The notes: generated by a model from the letters alone, not told the origin. A stretch of 64,000 nt of DNA from Theobroma cacao (GCF_000208745.1 NC_030850.1:9658623-9722622), one strand, 5' to 3'. Shown: positions 1-13,217, counted from the stretch's first letter. Made by a program: numbers and translations.

Positions 1-2230
1 TTTATTGACTATAAAACTCATAGTTTTTTAAAAAGCTAAAATAATAACTAATAAATTATTTCGTGCACTGAAAACTTATAAATGAATCCAATCAACGGGT
101 ACTTATATACATTGACTAAGATTAATTAAAATATTATTTATTTTGCAGATCTTCTTTGCCATGAAATTTGATGTTTACATTATATTGAACAGTCCTTTGG
201 GTTTTTTTTATATAAACTATGGGCTTACACGTTTTTGCTGTTCATTTATATGAATGACAATCGTTACAAACTATTTATCTTTTACTGTCAAAAGGAACTA
301 TATTTTTATGCAATTTCATTTGTCAATTCATTTGAATTTGGCATACTTTTGCTATAAATGTATATTTCTTAATAAGGGGTTCTCTTTATTACTTTTATCT
401 TTAACTTAATTATAATTAACCTATGTAATGTTAATTGCAACGACCTTCAAGACAAAGTCATGGTTGGTGCCCTTGCTTATTATACTTGTTAGTATTGGTT
501 TTATATTTATTTGGTTAATGACTTGTCTTCAGCTTATGTGTGCTCCTTGCCCTTATGACAACAAGTTTATCACGAAAGAAAAGTTTAAGTACCTAGGAGA
601 AGCTACCATCTCGGCCTCACCATTGAACCCGTGACACTGACACTGCATTTATTAACTTTAAATTAGCAACAAAATATTTCCAACATCTTGCAGGAATAAG
701 TCATAACATCACCCAACCTGTCTGTATAGAAAATGCAGCCTGCCTTAGTTTCACACTTCATAAATCAATCTTTTCCTTTTACATTCCAACTTATCATTTA
801 ATTCGGAGCACTTGTCTTCTTCTCTTTATTATTATTTAAAAAGGTGTTGCCATTTTTTCCCCCACACCATCTGCTGAAGTGCTTTAGTAGACAATTAGCA
901 AGGCCAGCCATGTTTCGCCATGTGCCCATGTTGTTGATAAACTTGGGGAGTTAATTTTGCACTGAGTCATTATTTCTTCGCTAATTAATAAGGCTAAAAG
1001 TATAATGTCTTTGTGTAGATTTGTTTTCAATAAGGTTAGGCATTTTGCTTTTGACTAATTTTGTACGCTTGAGGAAGTAAAAAACAGGCAACGTTTTAAG
1101 CCTAAAGCTTTTTACTAGGGAAAGAGATTTCAAAGTCAGAAGACACAATGGGGCCTTGGAAAAATGGTGCACTCAAATGAATTCACACAAGCATAGAAAA
1201 ACAAGAATTCCATGAGCCAAGGGTCCTACTACAAGTTCATAAGAGCAGCCGCAAGTGAGCCCTGCAAAGGCCAAAGGTCGTGGTCCCTTTAACCCCACTC
1301 TCGAATCATGCATTTTTTTGCAGTCAACAATCCATTAAAAACGATGAACATTGGATAAAAGAAGGAGATATTCAAAACCTACATTTTCATAGCTTATGCC
1401 AAAAATTAAACAACGTATAGTTCATGTGGTTAGGCAGTACTTAATGATGGGCTTTTTGTCTAATATTATTGGTTTTTTTTAACTTTCTTTCACTAAAATA
1501 TTGATTTCAAAGATGATTTCTTTTAGGGAATGATTAGGTCATCCTGTCTTTCATTACAAAAGCACTAATTAAAGCAAAAGGATGAATCTTCGCGTTACTT
1601 TAGCGGCCAAGGTCAAAAGGCACCACTACATTTGGAAACTATAACTTCACGATTAAGAAATCATAAAATATATTTTTTCTATTTTATTTTAACATTTTTA
1701 TCTTACTTATTAATACATTCAATTAATGCAGTGATAATTATTTTTTAACATATATCCAACTCCAACATCTTAAATTACAATTCAAAAATTTACGTATGAA
1801 ATTATAACTCTATTTCTAAAAATAAATCTAACACTGTATATATAATTAATGGAGCAAAAATAGCATTGCCTAAAAGATTAAGAGTAAGGATCAAATGTTG
1901 AGTACTCAAACATAATAAGGTGGCTATAAAGCAATTTGAGATTTAACCTAAATTTTGCATGGATTTGTTTTATCTCATGATTTGCAAGATAAGTTTCAAG
2001 ATGAGACATGTTATTAATTGAGTAATGATTTTATAAGTTTATAGAAGTTCTTTTGAATAAAATAATAAAATAATTCAAACTTTGACATCGTAATTATTTT
2101 ATATATATATTTTTTAAAAAAAGTTAATATTTAAGATTCAAATTCTTTCTCTCATTTTAAACTATCTTGTAAAAAAAAAATCCCAAAAAATTAGAGCAAA
2201 TATGCATTAAGATCTTGTAATTATACCGAC
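1..2230. other. AT-rich intergenic region, no gene seen
   Basis: Only short open frames occur here, and none shows a recognisable domain, splice context or plausible coding composition. The part around 700-1350 is less AT-rich than its surroundings but I see no gene in it. I saw no RNA gene or clear transposon ends. Confidence 0.6.
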
Positions 2231-2345
2231 ATACCAATTAGCTCAATTAGTAAGATCATTTGTCTTGACATAAGTGATCTTAGATTCCAAATTTAATGAC
2301 GACTTGTCTTGAACGCTATCTGCTACAAAAGTAAATTCTCAATAT
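2231..2345 (+). repeat. Possible tRNA-derived SINE remnant
   Basis: The stretch contains TAGCTCAATTAG, close to a pol III A box, followed about 40 bases later by a weak B-box-like AGATTCCAAAT, with the stem-like pair ATCATTTGTCTTGAC / ATAAGTGAT between them. This arrangement resembles the tRNA-related head of plant SINEs. No poly(A) tail or target duplication was found, so this is a degraded or partial copy at best. Confidence 0.35.
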
Positions 2346-3764
2346 TATATTTTAGCTTCGTTATAAAGCAATCTATATATCTTGAATTTTATAAGGCAAA
2401 TAAAAAATATATCATAATAATATTTATCTTATGCATTTAAGTATTTAACTCAATTATATAATTCGTATATTTCTAACTCAAAGAGTTAACTTTTAATTCC
2501 TTCACTTTCAAAAATTATATCTTATTAGAAAAAAAACATTTATCTTTATCTTTTATCTTCAATATATATTTATTTATTTATTTATTTATTTATTTGTGAC
2601 CTTTCTTGCTTGAGTTAAAAATTGAAAGAAAAATGTAAAAAATTAACAAAATGTTTAATGGTCTATCATAATCTTGGAAGCAACAAATGAAAAGTACAAA
2701 CGATGTATCAAAGTCAAGGCTGAATTAATTGCAGCAAATCTTAAGGGTCGGGTATTCCTGGACGGTTTATGGCTTTAATATTGGAAAAAAAATAAGATGG
2801 ACATAAAATTAACTCGAAATTTTATGCCTAAGATTTGTAGAAATAAGTTGTTGAATTTAATGATTAATTTTTGAAAATGTTAATTTTTTACATAAAATTA
2901 TTAAAATAAAATAAAATAAAATTAATTTTACAGTTATATAAACTTGTTTTTGCTAAGTAAATAAATAAAACAAGAAAGTAAGAAAGGAAAAGATGTGATG
3001 GCATTGGAAAGAGGAGGATGTGGGCGTGATGTGGGGGTGCCTACAAAAGTAAGCTCGTTTTTCGTCTTTGTACTAATTTGTGGGCTCAAACACTGGCCTG
3101 ATAACATGCAATCCTGCAGTATGGGGCCATTTTCCCTTCCGGATTGTTGGGTGATTCACACACTTGTCACAAAATCTAAGCTTCTTAAAGTCGCATCACA
3201 TGACCAAATTACTTTTATTTTTTTGGTGTATGTCTGCTCAAACTTAAATGCAGATTTTCTGCTTTGAATGAATATTGTGACTGATTGTTACTTCAATAAT
3301 TTGTTGACTTGGGAGTAGAATGGGTTCAATAATTCGAATGCTATATTAGCACATATTCAGTGAAACCGATTATCGTTTTAAAGAAATTATAAATTTCAAT
3401 TTTATTCATATTTGCCGACAAACAAATACTTTTGCAAATTCACTTGTCAAATTTAGAATTGATAAGAGTCCAGATGTGTTTTTCACATGGTGATATGAGG
3501 CGGCGAATTTGGATGAGTTAGTATTTTTTTTTCTTATGGTGCTTGTTAAATATTTGTTTTGGTTTTATGTGAAATTCAAACATGATTATCTCTAAGATGA
3601 CTCGATTATGTATCACTTCCTAATATATGAATTGAGAAAAAAAATATTTATTAAAAATATATTCGTAAGAAAATTCAATGGTTTATTTAATATTTTAGCC
3701 TTTAGTGAATAAAGAAAGGCACTTATACATGTCACAACCCCCGGATTAAAGGCGCATGAGGAGG
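2346..3764. other. AT-rich intergenic region with a TTTA microsatellite
   Basis: A short TTTA tandem repeat lies at about 2569-2595. A locally less AT-rich stretch at 2990-3240 keeps a 90-codon frame open, but its start and context do not support a gene. Nothing else is recognised. Confidence 0.55.
2569..2595. repeat. TTTA microsatellite
   Basis: About six to seven tandem TTTA units, seen directly. No gene association. Confidence 0.85.
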
Positions 3765-3772
3765 ACCAGGGG

Positions 3773-4797
3773 CAAGGACGGCCCAATAAGTTTAAAGGTT
3801 TAAAACGAAATATTTAAATGAGATTTTTTTTAATTGAAATTAAAAAAATATTAAAATTTTATTCTTCTAATTTTTTTGAGATGCAAAATTTTTAATTAAA
3901 CTTTTATAATCAAGTTTTTCTAATATTTTTTTTTCAATTGATAATATAACCAATTCATTTAATCTTTCTTGAAATATTATTGATCTTAAATAAGATTTTA
4001 TTAATTTTAGTTTTGAAAAACTTTTTTCTCCTTAAACAACACTTATTGAAATTATTAACATTATTCTAAAAGAAATATATACATTTGGAAAAAAATCGAA
4101 TCTTCTTATATAATTAAGTATGTCAATTGGACTATTTTTTTCTTGTATATTTTTTTAAAAAATTTTTAATTCTAAAAATAAAGCGAAACCATTAATGTCA
4201 GAATAGTTGTTATATTTTAAGGAACATTCAATATTAAGGTAATATTCTTTCAAATGAGGCTCACAGCTTTATGAAGATAATAAAAGAACAGGTTTGTTGT
4301 GTATTTTTTAAAGAAAAATTGAAATTAAAGAAAGAAAAAGTAAATGAGAAATGAAGATTTTTCAAAAGTAGTTATTATACATTGAAAAAAATAATTGGTT
4401 TTATATATAGAAAAAAAATAGCTGTTAGAAATCATTAAATGCGTTAATTGGAAATAAGAGAAATAAATGAGAAAAAAATAGTTGTTGGAGATGATTAAAT
4501 ATATATAACTGTTAGTTTATTGAAAATGAGAGAATATAGTTGAGAATTAATAACAATCTAGAAATAAGAGAATAATAAAAAATTGAGATTTATTAGGCAC
4601 ATAATTAAAAAAGTGAAAGAACAAATAATTTTATTAATTATTAATTATTTTTATATTTTTTTAATTTTTATATATTTTTAATATAATTAATTATATTATA
4701 ATTATTATAAAATTATAAATTTTTTAAAAAATTGAGACCCCCTCAAATTGGGGCCTAAAGCCCTTGCTTGGGTGGCTTCACCCAAGGGCCGGCCCTG
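3773..4797 (+). mobile_element. hAT-like non-autonomous DNA transposon, copy 1
   Basis: A 1025-bp AT-rich element with short imperfect terminal inverted repeats: left CAAGGACGGCCC, right end (reverse complement) CAGGGCCGGCCC. It is flanked by a perfect 8-bp target duplication, ACCAGGGG, at 3765-3772 and 4798-4805. An 8-bp duplication with termini starting CA-G-G is typical of the hAT superfamily. No transposase frame remains, so it must be mobilised in trans. It is about full-length homologous to the copy at 37331-38393 and to the inverted copy starting at about 63311. Confidence 0.82.
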
Positions 4798-4805
4798 ACC
4801 AGGGG

Positions 4806-6854
4806 CGCACATCAAGTTCGTGCATGAGGCAATGGAGGCCCTGGAAAACCGCTTACGCATCGAGCCATAACGAGGGGAAAACCTCCTTTCAAGTTACTTA
4901 AGAGGCAAAAGCATTTTGCCTAGGAGCCTAGGCAAGTTAGTACGTGTTGAACATGTGGTGTTATTTTATATTGTTATGGTACAAAAAGAGATTAGTGTTT
5001 TCAATAAATAAACTCATTATGAACTTGATGCAAGAAAGAAAAAAAGAGTGAACTTAGGCACATACAAATTCGGACTAAACCTTTAGAAAATGCCAGATGC
5101 TCCCCCTACGGATGCGTGAAAATATTCTTGTTGGCTTAACAAATTTTGCTTCATGGAATACGAAGAGGGGCAGTTTAAGTAAGAGTGATTGAAAGACGTC
5201 CACATGGCCTTCTCTTCACAGGGAATGCAACTGGCTCATCGACTGTTTGGAACTGGCTGCCAAAGCCTGGAGGGGCCTCATGATTGTCACTCAAATCGTT
5301 ACTGCCTCCTCTGCTAGTATCATATTTTTGACTGCATAGATACAGATGGACAATGCAATATATTACCAATGGATATAAATATATATATCAAGTTTATTCA
5401 TGATATCACTTTGTGTTGAAGGTAAAAAATGTCTGACAGTTTAAATTAGAATGCTGAATTAGTATATCAGATTGTTTCAATTAGTAGGCTGAGAATGAAT
5501 ATAAAACCCATAGTGGTGGACCTCAGAAATTTTAATAAAATGATTGGATAATTTTAAACTTATATTAAAAGGAATTGTAAGTGATATGCTCCCAATTTAG
5601 TGATTTAAATCAGGCAGAAAATGATATAAACATAAAAATTAAATATTTGGATACTTGTGTTGTTCAATTATCTTCTTGCGTTTTAAATGAATGATGAACA
5701 TTATCGGTTGCAGATTAGATCTTTAACATAAATATTGTGAAATAGAGCATGAAGATATGGAGGAATATATAATGATTCACTTTGACATGTATGTGAGAAG
5801 TTCTTAGAATCTATAATGATTTGAAATATTGTCACCAAATATAAGCTACATCTAGTATTCATGTGTTTCAATTTGCTAACATTACAAACTTGCAAGGTAA
5901 GTTAGAAAAGTTTTTCCTTTTCTTGGCTGTCCATAAGGATTGATTTCAGGCAACCCCATTCCTTCCAAGCAGGTATAGCATTAAGCAGAACAAGAAAGAT
6001 GCAAGCTTACAAATTATTTCTACTTGCTCCTTATTTGCACTATTTCTCGCTTGAGTTTCTACCAACATGCCTTTATATGACTGAATTAGTGTGAAAGAAT
6101 GCAATGCTAGGGTTCATTTATCAAATCTATTGTTGACAAGGAATTAATTCCATAGTAAAACAAGAGCAAGATACCAGTAGATGCCCCCCAGCTCATAAGA
6201 AAATTGATTAAATTTAATCTAAAAAAGGCATAGTGAATATGCCATTTGAAATTGAAAGAGTATATAATAAGGTTAAAGAAACAAAAAAGGTTTTTGATCT
6301 GTTTGAATAAATTAAGAGTAACTTGTGAAATTGCCAATTTGCACATATGCCACCTTTTTCAAGGAACAATTGGTGTTAGCTCTCTTTTCCCCCATTATGG
6401 GAAAAGGAAAATTTGCTGATATTCATTGTTAAAGGTTACAAAGGTAAATAATGTTAAACAACTTTTAGGCATATGGATGATTAAAGCATGACTGTCAAAT
6501 AATAAACTCTGAACATTCACAAGGAAACTGAATTGAATATTGACGAGCACAACATTAAAGTAGCAGTAAAGCTGTAATGAAACTTTATTGAATGAGTGAC
6601 AATGACTTAAAATCCAAAGAATACATGGGCTATAAGCTGCAGGATAGCTGTAGATATACTGAATCCGTTTGCATAGCTCCTTATCATGATGGCCAAATTA
6701 TAATTTAATGAACAAGACTGGTGGATAATGAATTGATGATAAGGGTGAAAAGAGGCAGAGTCAATGACAAAAAATTGTAATTAAATAATAATTCCGAACC
6801 ATGTTACCCATGAGAATGCAGAGATCGCTTCTGAGGTTTATATTTATGAGATGC
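4806..6854. other. Intergenic region downstream of RHM
   Basis: This lies 3' of the RHM gene. Apart from one possible minus-strand terminal exon at 5175-5331, listed separately, I see no coding region. The RHM polyadenylation site should fall in its right-hand part, but I could not place it. Confidence 0.5.
5175..5331 (-). CDS. Possible orphan terminal exon, product unknown
   Basis: On the minus strand a good acceptor (CTATGCAG) at 5332-5339 precedes an open stretch ending in a stop at 5175. The roughly 51-residue peptide is rich in G, S, P and charged residues, includes HEAPPGFGSQFQ, and ends KRRPCGRLSITLT. Its composition is unlike the random AT-rich frames nearby and would suit the C-terminus of a nuclear protein. 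I could not find phase-compatible upstream exons before RHM, so it may be a gene fragment or chance. The family is not recognised. Confidence 0.25.
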
Positions 6855-8987
6855 TTACTTTGGCAGTCCCCCAGTGAAGGTTTTCCTATTGCTGTTGGGT
6901 TCGAAGACATATTTTATCAGTGAGTCCTTGATAGACAGTATCTCAGGGAACTCCTCCTTCAGCTTAGATGCATCCAATTCATTGTTACTCCTAGGTGCAA
7001 CAATAACCCTGGCCTGTTCTTCCAGTGTGAAATTAACCCAGTTGAAATTTGGGTCAATATAGTCCTTGTACATTTGCAGAATCTCATTGTGACTCACAAC
7101 ACCAGGATTTGTAAAGTTCCATATTCCCCTCAGGTTCCTTTTGGCCATCTCAATTGAAATGGGTAGAAGCTCATCCAATATGGTCATGCTGTTTGGAATG
7201 TCAACCACCTTGCTATATCGAGCAATCTTTGTGATAAAGTTCCGTGGATTGCTAAGATCTGATGATATAGGCATCCGGACTCTGAGAGTGCAAACATTGT
7301 CATACTCCCTCAGAAGCTCTTCAACCTGGCATCGAAAAAAGAATTCAGTTTGCAGCTAAATTAAAACGATTTCCAAAATGTCAATGGTTATAAAAGGGAA
7401 TAAATTAAGTACCATGGCTTTGGTTTTGGAATAGAAAGAACCAGTAAAATTGGGCTTGTCTTCCTCCTTGAACCCAATTCCTGACCCTAGAGGATGTGTA
7501 GCATCATATTCAAAGATACAACCAGTAGCATAATTAACCATTAGGAGGTCATGTTCCCTGCAGATGTCTGCCAAGGTTAATGTGCCAACAACATTGGTTC
7601 TAATTGTTTCAGGCTTATGAGTTTCACACCAATCCACATTTGGTCTACCTGTCACTCCGGCTGCATTGAAAACATGGGTTGGCTTAACAGTTTGAATATC
7701 AGCCAAAAGCTGTGAACGTTGCTCCAAACGCCCTTTTCCATACTCAAAGGGTATACCTTGCTTCTCACATATCTTCCCAAGAAGTCCCCCTATCCAACCT
7801 GTTCTGCCATAAATCAAAAACTTAAGGGATGGCTTTTGAGCAGGTAAATTGTTTTTTGGAGCTGGAACCAACATCCTGCTCTGACTGAAATTGTTTGTAA
7901 CAGGAGCGGAATCATTATTGCTCGTATCAGGGGCATTAAATTGCCTGTCGATTCCAGGCAGCATCAGCATCCTTGGATGGGGTAGCAGTGCTCCAGAAAC
8001 ATCGCCCCACCAATCAGGATTCCTAACATACCATTCCATAGTCTTCTTAAGACCCTCCTCCCATGTCGTCTTTTCATACCATCCCAAGCTTTTCAGCTTT
8101 TGATCATCCAAGAAATATCTCTGATCATTGAAAGGACGATTATCCACAAACTTAATCTGGGCGTCTGGGTCCAAGGAAAAAAGCCTGCAAATATCCTTGG
8201 CCACATCAATCACTCTCCTTTCTTTCTTTGTGCCTATGTTGTATACATGGCCTACTTCACCCTTGTGGAGAATGACTTCAAAGGCCTCGGCAACATCCTC
8301 ACAATAGAGATAACTCCTTACATTTGACCCATCCCCGTGAATTGGAAGAGGCTTTCCATTCATGGCCAATAGGATAAATTTGGGAATAAGCTTTTCTGGG
8401 AATTGATTGGTCCCATAAACATTGTTTCCTCTAGTGGTTATCACAGGCAGTCCGTATGAGCGCCCGTATGCCATCACCAGCATCTCTGCTCCAGCTTTAG
8501 TGGCAGAATATGGGTTTGTTGGAAGGAGCTGAGAAGCCTCATGATTTCCCACTACAGCATCTTCATCCGTCTCCCCATAAACCTCATCTGTGCTTACATG
8601 GATGAACCTCTTCACTTGGCCAGTGACTTTGCATGCTTCTAGGAGAACATGGGTTCCATAAATGTTGTTTTTAGTGAACTCAAAACTGTTCCCAAAGGAG
8701 TTGTCAACATGAGTCTGGGCTGCAAAGTGCATGATTGTATCGATGGACTCAGTAAGAAGGATAAACTGAACCAGATCAGCACTTGCAATATCTCCCTTGA
8801 TGAACTTAAAATTTGGAGATAACCGTGCGGGGTTGAGGTTCTTTAGGCTTGAGCAGTAATCAAGCTTGTCAAGGACTACAATTTTGTAGTCTGGATAGTT
8901 ACGGATGAGCCGGTTGCAGACATGGGAAGCTATGAAGCCAGCAGCTCCAGTGATGAGGATGTTCTTTGGTGTGTACCGAGTAGCCAT
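6855..8987 (-). CDS. RHM: UDP-rhamnose synthase (trifunctional RHM-type)
   Basis: Converts UDP-glucose to UDP-L-rhamnose in the cytosol, supplying rhamnose for pectin (rhamnogalacturonan I) and flavonoid glycosides. Two coding exons: 8987-7413 and 7325-6855. The intron has donor ATG|GTACTT and acceptor GCCAG|GTTGAA in phase 0. The product is 681 aa, close to the roughly 670 aa of Arabidopsis RHM proteins. The N-terminal dehydratase domain shows GAAGFIA (14-20) for NAD(H) binding, TDE (133-135) and YSATK (Y160, K164). The C-terminal epimerase/reductase domain starts near 390 with GRTGWIGG (394) for NADP(H), and has a second catalytic YSKTK (Y519, K523). All key motifs are intact. The start ATG directly follows the acceptor of a 5'UTR intron. 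Which RHM paralogue this is cannot be decided from sequence alone. Confidence 0.96.
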
Positions 8988-9734
8988 CTAAAATACTTTC
9001 TACATGACGTCAAACAACATAAAGTATTAGAACATGGATCAGTTACTTCATTAGCAAGCAGCACATCAAATATTCGAAATGGAAGATAATAGACTTAACA
9101 CAGCTTGTTTCAATGAAACATATTTAGGACGAAAACTGAACATCACCAAAACGGTAAGAAAACACAATATGACTTCTGGTATAAATAAAAGTACTCGAAA
9201 ACCCCAGTTTGGGGGCAAAATAATTCATTCCCAGCAAAGATTACCTAACAAAACTCAGTATGATAGGCTGTTGACCCCAGCAAACATAAATAATGGACAA
9301 ACTCGATCATAGCAAACAAAAATTTTATTTGCCCATACTTGATTCCCATAATCATTTTCTAACAGAACAGTCCAAATGAGTTTTGGAATGTTATGGGGCG
9401 AATAAAATACCGCGACCTAGTCGTGTGCTCACTAATTAGTATTAACACAAATATCAACCAAACAAAAAGGTCAGATTGGGATTAAAAAGAAAAAATAATC
9501 AATCACGAGATCAGCAAAGCACTAAGGGCAAAAAGAAATTATGTTTAGCATAATGTGGCAACTCAACAACAGATCTGTGGAAAAGGGTGCCTATATCAAA
9601 CAAGATATCAACAAAAAAATGGAGAATAACCCGTGTTAATATGCTCTAAGCCTTCTGAAAAAAAAATTAAAAGAACCAAGTAAAAGGGAGGAAAATTTAA
9701 GCTGCATAGAAAAGACTGGAGTAAAAAAACTTAC
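8988..9734 (-). other. RHM: 5'UTR intron of RHM
   Basis: On the minus strand the leader reads TTTCT|GTAAGT (donor at 9734-9733), and the acceptor TTTTAG (AG at 8989-8988) abuts the start codon. The intron is about 747 bp, AT-rich, and contains no credible ORF. Leader introns occur in many highly expressed plant sugar-nucleotide genes and can enhance expression. Here the intron is inferred from splice sites only. Confidence 0.7.
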
Positions 9735-9904
9735 AGAAAATATGGAGTTGGAAGTCAAAGGCAAAAGGGTTTTGTTTTTTTTTTGTCTTTAATTTTGTTA
9801 GGCACTCCTATGAAGAAGCTTCAGTCAGAGGTGATAGAAAGGTTGAGAAAAAGAAGAAGAAGAGAGAAATCAGTGTGGAGGGAAGGCAGTTGAAGTGAGC
9901 AGCT

Positions 9905-9916
9905 ATTTATATATAT
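9905..9916 (-). promoter_or_regulatory. TATA box of RHM
   Basis: The minus strand reads ATATATATAAAT here. About 30 bp further downstream would put transcription start near 9875-9880, giving a non-coding first exon of about 140 bases (rich in GA on the sense complement, with CT runs) that ends at the GTAAGT donor at 9734. Confidence 0.65.
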
Positions 9917-11279
9917 GCAGGACTCTAATTTCGAATAAAAAGTATGTTTAATCTTTCTAATCGTATTAATTGTGTTAATTAATTAATAAAAAAGAAAGAA
10001 ATTTAGAGGTTGAGAGGGACAGGAAAAGTTGAAAGAAAAGTACTGAGATGCCCCTCCGACGTTCTGGTACGTCAACAAATGGAACGTGTTACATGTTTCT
10101 TTATACTTTTATCCTACAACTCTATCACATCATTTACGACCCAAATCACATTCACTTACCATCCTAATTTTCCCCATTTTTTCTCTTTCCTTTTCAATTA
10201 GATTTTGACTACTTTTTATTTTCTAAACAATTTTGAAGAGAAAGAGATAAGAATAATTTTCTTTATTTTTTTAATTTTTGTTTATAATTAGAGAACAAAT
10301 ATTGAAATTTAATTTTTTAATCAAGAGATGATGCATCAATGAACGAATTAAATACTTAGAGTGTAAAATATTTGAGATAATCAATATGCGGGTCTTTTGT
10401 CTATTATTTTTCTTTAATTTTAATTAAAAAAAAAAAGCAAAATAAGAATACAATGACAAAATTAAATGTGATTGAAATACAATAATAAGATTTACTGTTA
10501 GGTTGTTGTATAATAATAAATTTGATATCTATCCCTTATTATTATCATATCATTTTAAAAAATTAGATTAAATATCATTTTGAAAAATTTTATATGTAAA
10601 AAGAAAAACTAGATAACTATTGGTACCACAGATCAAGTAGTACGTCATTACACATAGATTGTAATTTAGTTTGTCAATTTTCTAAATTAATGAAAAATTA
10701 ATGGTAATTAGGTTCAGTTCTAATTGACATTGCTAGTCGACATGGTATGTAATGTGGTATATAACGTGACCACATGGAAAAAAATTGCCGGTTGATATTA
10801 AATTTGATAACGGTTAATTTAAGAGTTGATGTAAATACAATAAGTGAATAAGATTTTTTTTGATACATACTAAAAGATAAAAATTATTTTTGGTATAATA
10901 AAAATTATAAAATGTAATAGCATAAATTGATATAATTTAGAGTTTTTGTTTTATTATTTAAGCATTTTACTTAATAACCAAGCTAGTTTGGTACCGTGGA
11001 GCATTCATTTAGCATGTTTTACCCATATTGACATTTTGGTCTTAATGGCATTACTTAAAATCCAACGATCACATTAATGTTGTTGACGGAGAGACCCATC
11101 TTTAACTCTTTTATGTAATGTTTGGTTGCCTTGAAAATTTGAAGGAATGTGAACTGTTTAAAAAGGCTCAATTGAGTTTGTTTCTTTGTACTGTGAATTC
11201 AACCATGTTAGTTCAAAATTTTGATGCCCAATTAAAAGATATGGAAAAATATTCAGGATTATGATTAGCTTAAATAAAA

Positions 11280-11280
<1 letters not shown>
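9917..11280. other. AT-rich intergenic region upstream of RHM
   Basis: The proximal part is probably RHM promoter. The 63-codon frame at 10010 has no domain. No repeats with clear ends were seen. Confidence 0.55.
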
Positions 11281-11325
<45 letters not shown>

Positions 11326-11379
11326 CTTTTGCATAGCCTCACTACCTAATTAGATGAAAAAATCCTTCATAATCTTANA

Positions 11380-11426
<47 letters not shown>

Positions 11427-11477
11427 TTTTGCATAGCCTCACTACCTAATTAGATGAAAAAATCCTTCATAATCTTA
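11281..11477. repeat. Duplicated (TA)n-anchored segment around a single N
   Basis: Two near-identical copies, about 11283-11377 and 11381-11477, each consist of a long TA run followed by the same roughly 55-bp unique sequence (from ACTTTTGCATAGCCTCACTA to CATAATCTTA). They are separated by one N at 11378. Most likely two contig ends overlap but were joined without being merged. Confidence 0.8.
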
Positions 11478-13217
11478 TACTAAACATAATAAGACTCAAA
11501 TTAGATAAGTATGATTATCTATAGAATTTCCTTCTATAATTCTTTAGATAATTGATAAGAAACCATCAAATATCAATGCGTTGCCCTGTCTTCAAGATGA
11601 ATAGCTGGATTTATTTAAGAGATGGTATCATATAAAAATTTACATTACACAAAAAAACATATAAATATATTAAAATTGTATTTTTGTACATAAAAAATAA
11701 TTTTAAAAATTAATATTTCATTTTTTATAAAATATTTATAAATCAAACGTTATAATTTTATTTTTTTAATACTTTTAATTAAAACTTTCACATATATACA
11801 AAGCACTGTAAAGGCTGTCATATTATCTCATCACTCGATTTTCCTATCATTATATTTTATGAAAGGCCACAAAAATCGCACAAAGTGAATGGGTCAAATA
11901 CCCATTTGTTCAAAGACTATTAAATAGTAAATGGGTATGACGTCAGTTAGATGCAATTTAGAGGTTGAGGGATGATGCTGTGGCAAGAAAAAAACAAAAT
12001 TAGTATTTTAGTCGTTTTGGTAAATAAACACGTGACCTATTATACTAATATGAAAATAACATGGTATTAAAAAATATTACTCTTTTTCTTTTAATTTTTC
12101 TTTTGGCCAATATTTTTTATTTTAATATTGTTTATTTAACCCGAAGATTAAAAAATATTTTGGCTTTAGTGTTTTTAATATTTTTTCAAAAAATTATAAT
12201 ATTGATATTATAAATTTTAATATCAAAAAGTAAAAAAAGTTATTTATTTTAATATGAAACATGAAAAAGGATTAAAGTCGTACATGCACTTAAAAAAGAA
12301 AATAAACAAATACAAATTTTTTGACAAAAATAAAAAAGTTAAATATTCAATTTGAAAAAAAATGATAAGTAGTTACACGTGGCATAATGAATAGAAAAGC
12401 CAGTGAACATTCGAAAGCAACAATTAATAACTTGAATATATAAAGGGCAAGTCAGTTGCTTTCTTGTTGCCACGTAGATTTTGCCGGAAACTCTTATTTT
12501 GATAAATAAATTACAAATTCATGATTTTACTTGAGGGGATAAATTAAATTTATTATCCATTTTAAGGTGTAATTTTAATATTATTCTTTTAATTTGATAA
12601 AAATATATAAAAAACAAATGATAAGTAGAATATTTTAGGAAATATTCTTTTTATAGAATTTTAAAAAAATTGTTGGCCTATGATTGAGGTTACAATTTTT
12701 ATTATTTTAAAGATAATAAACTACTTGGGTTTTTTGTTTAATGGTTATTGTATTATATATTGCCTCCTTCACTTAAAAGAACTTATGAAAATCGTCATTA
12801 CAACTTTTCTAAAATTTTCATTTTAGAGCGTAAACTAATTATCTTTTATTATTTAGTTTAATTAAGTAAATCTTCATCTTCATTAGATCTTTTTGCTTAT
12901 TGTTTACTAATTAATTAAACAAATTTATTAATAAAAATGAATAAATTAATAAAAAAGTAAATGAATAAATAAAATAATTAAGTTTGAAATTTCAACGTAA
13001 GTGCACCAACTCTCCATTTTTAGAAAAATTTGGATTGTCCTTGCACCGAGTTGCCGACACATCTCAACCAAAATATGAGCCGATCTAGTCGAGTTTAGGC
13101 TAATCAGACCCGTGTCCTCTCCTTCCTATTTTTTTTCACTTCCTCTCACTTAAACGATGTCGTTTCAATTTTTAATAAATATCCTAAAAACCTCACGAAA
13201 TCTCACTTTTTTTTTTT
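11478..13217. other. AT-rich intergenic region, no gene seen
   Basis: Very AT-rich with only short frames. I noticed no transposon ends, RNA gene or coding homology. Confidence 0.6.
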
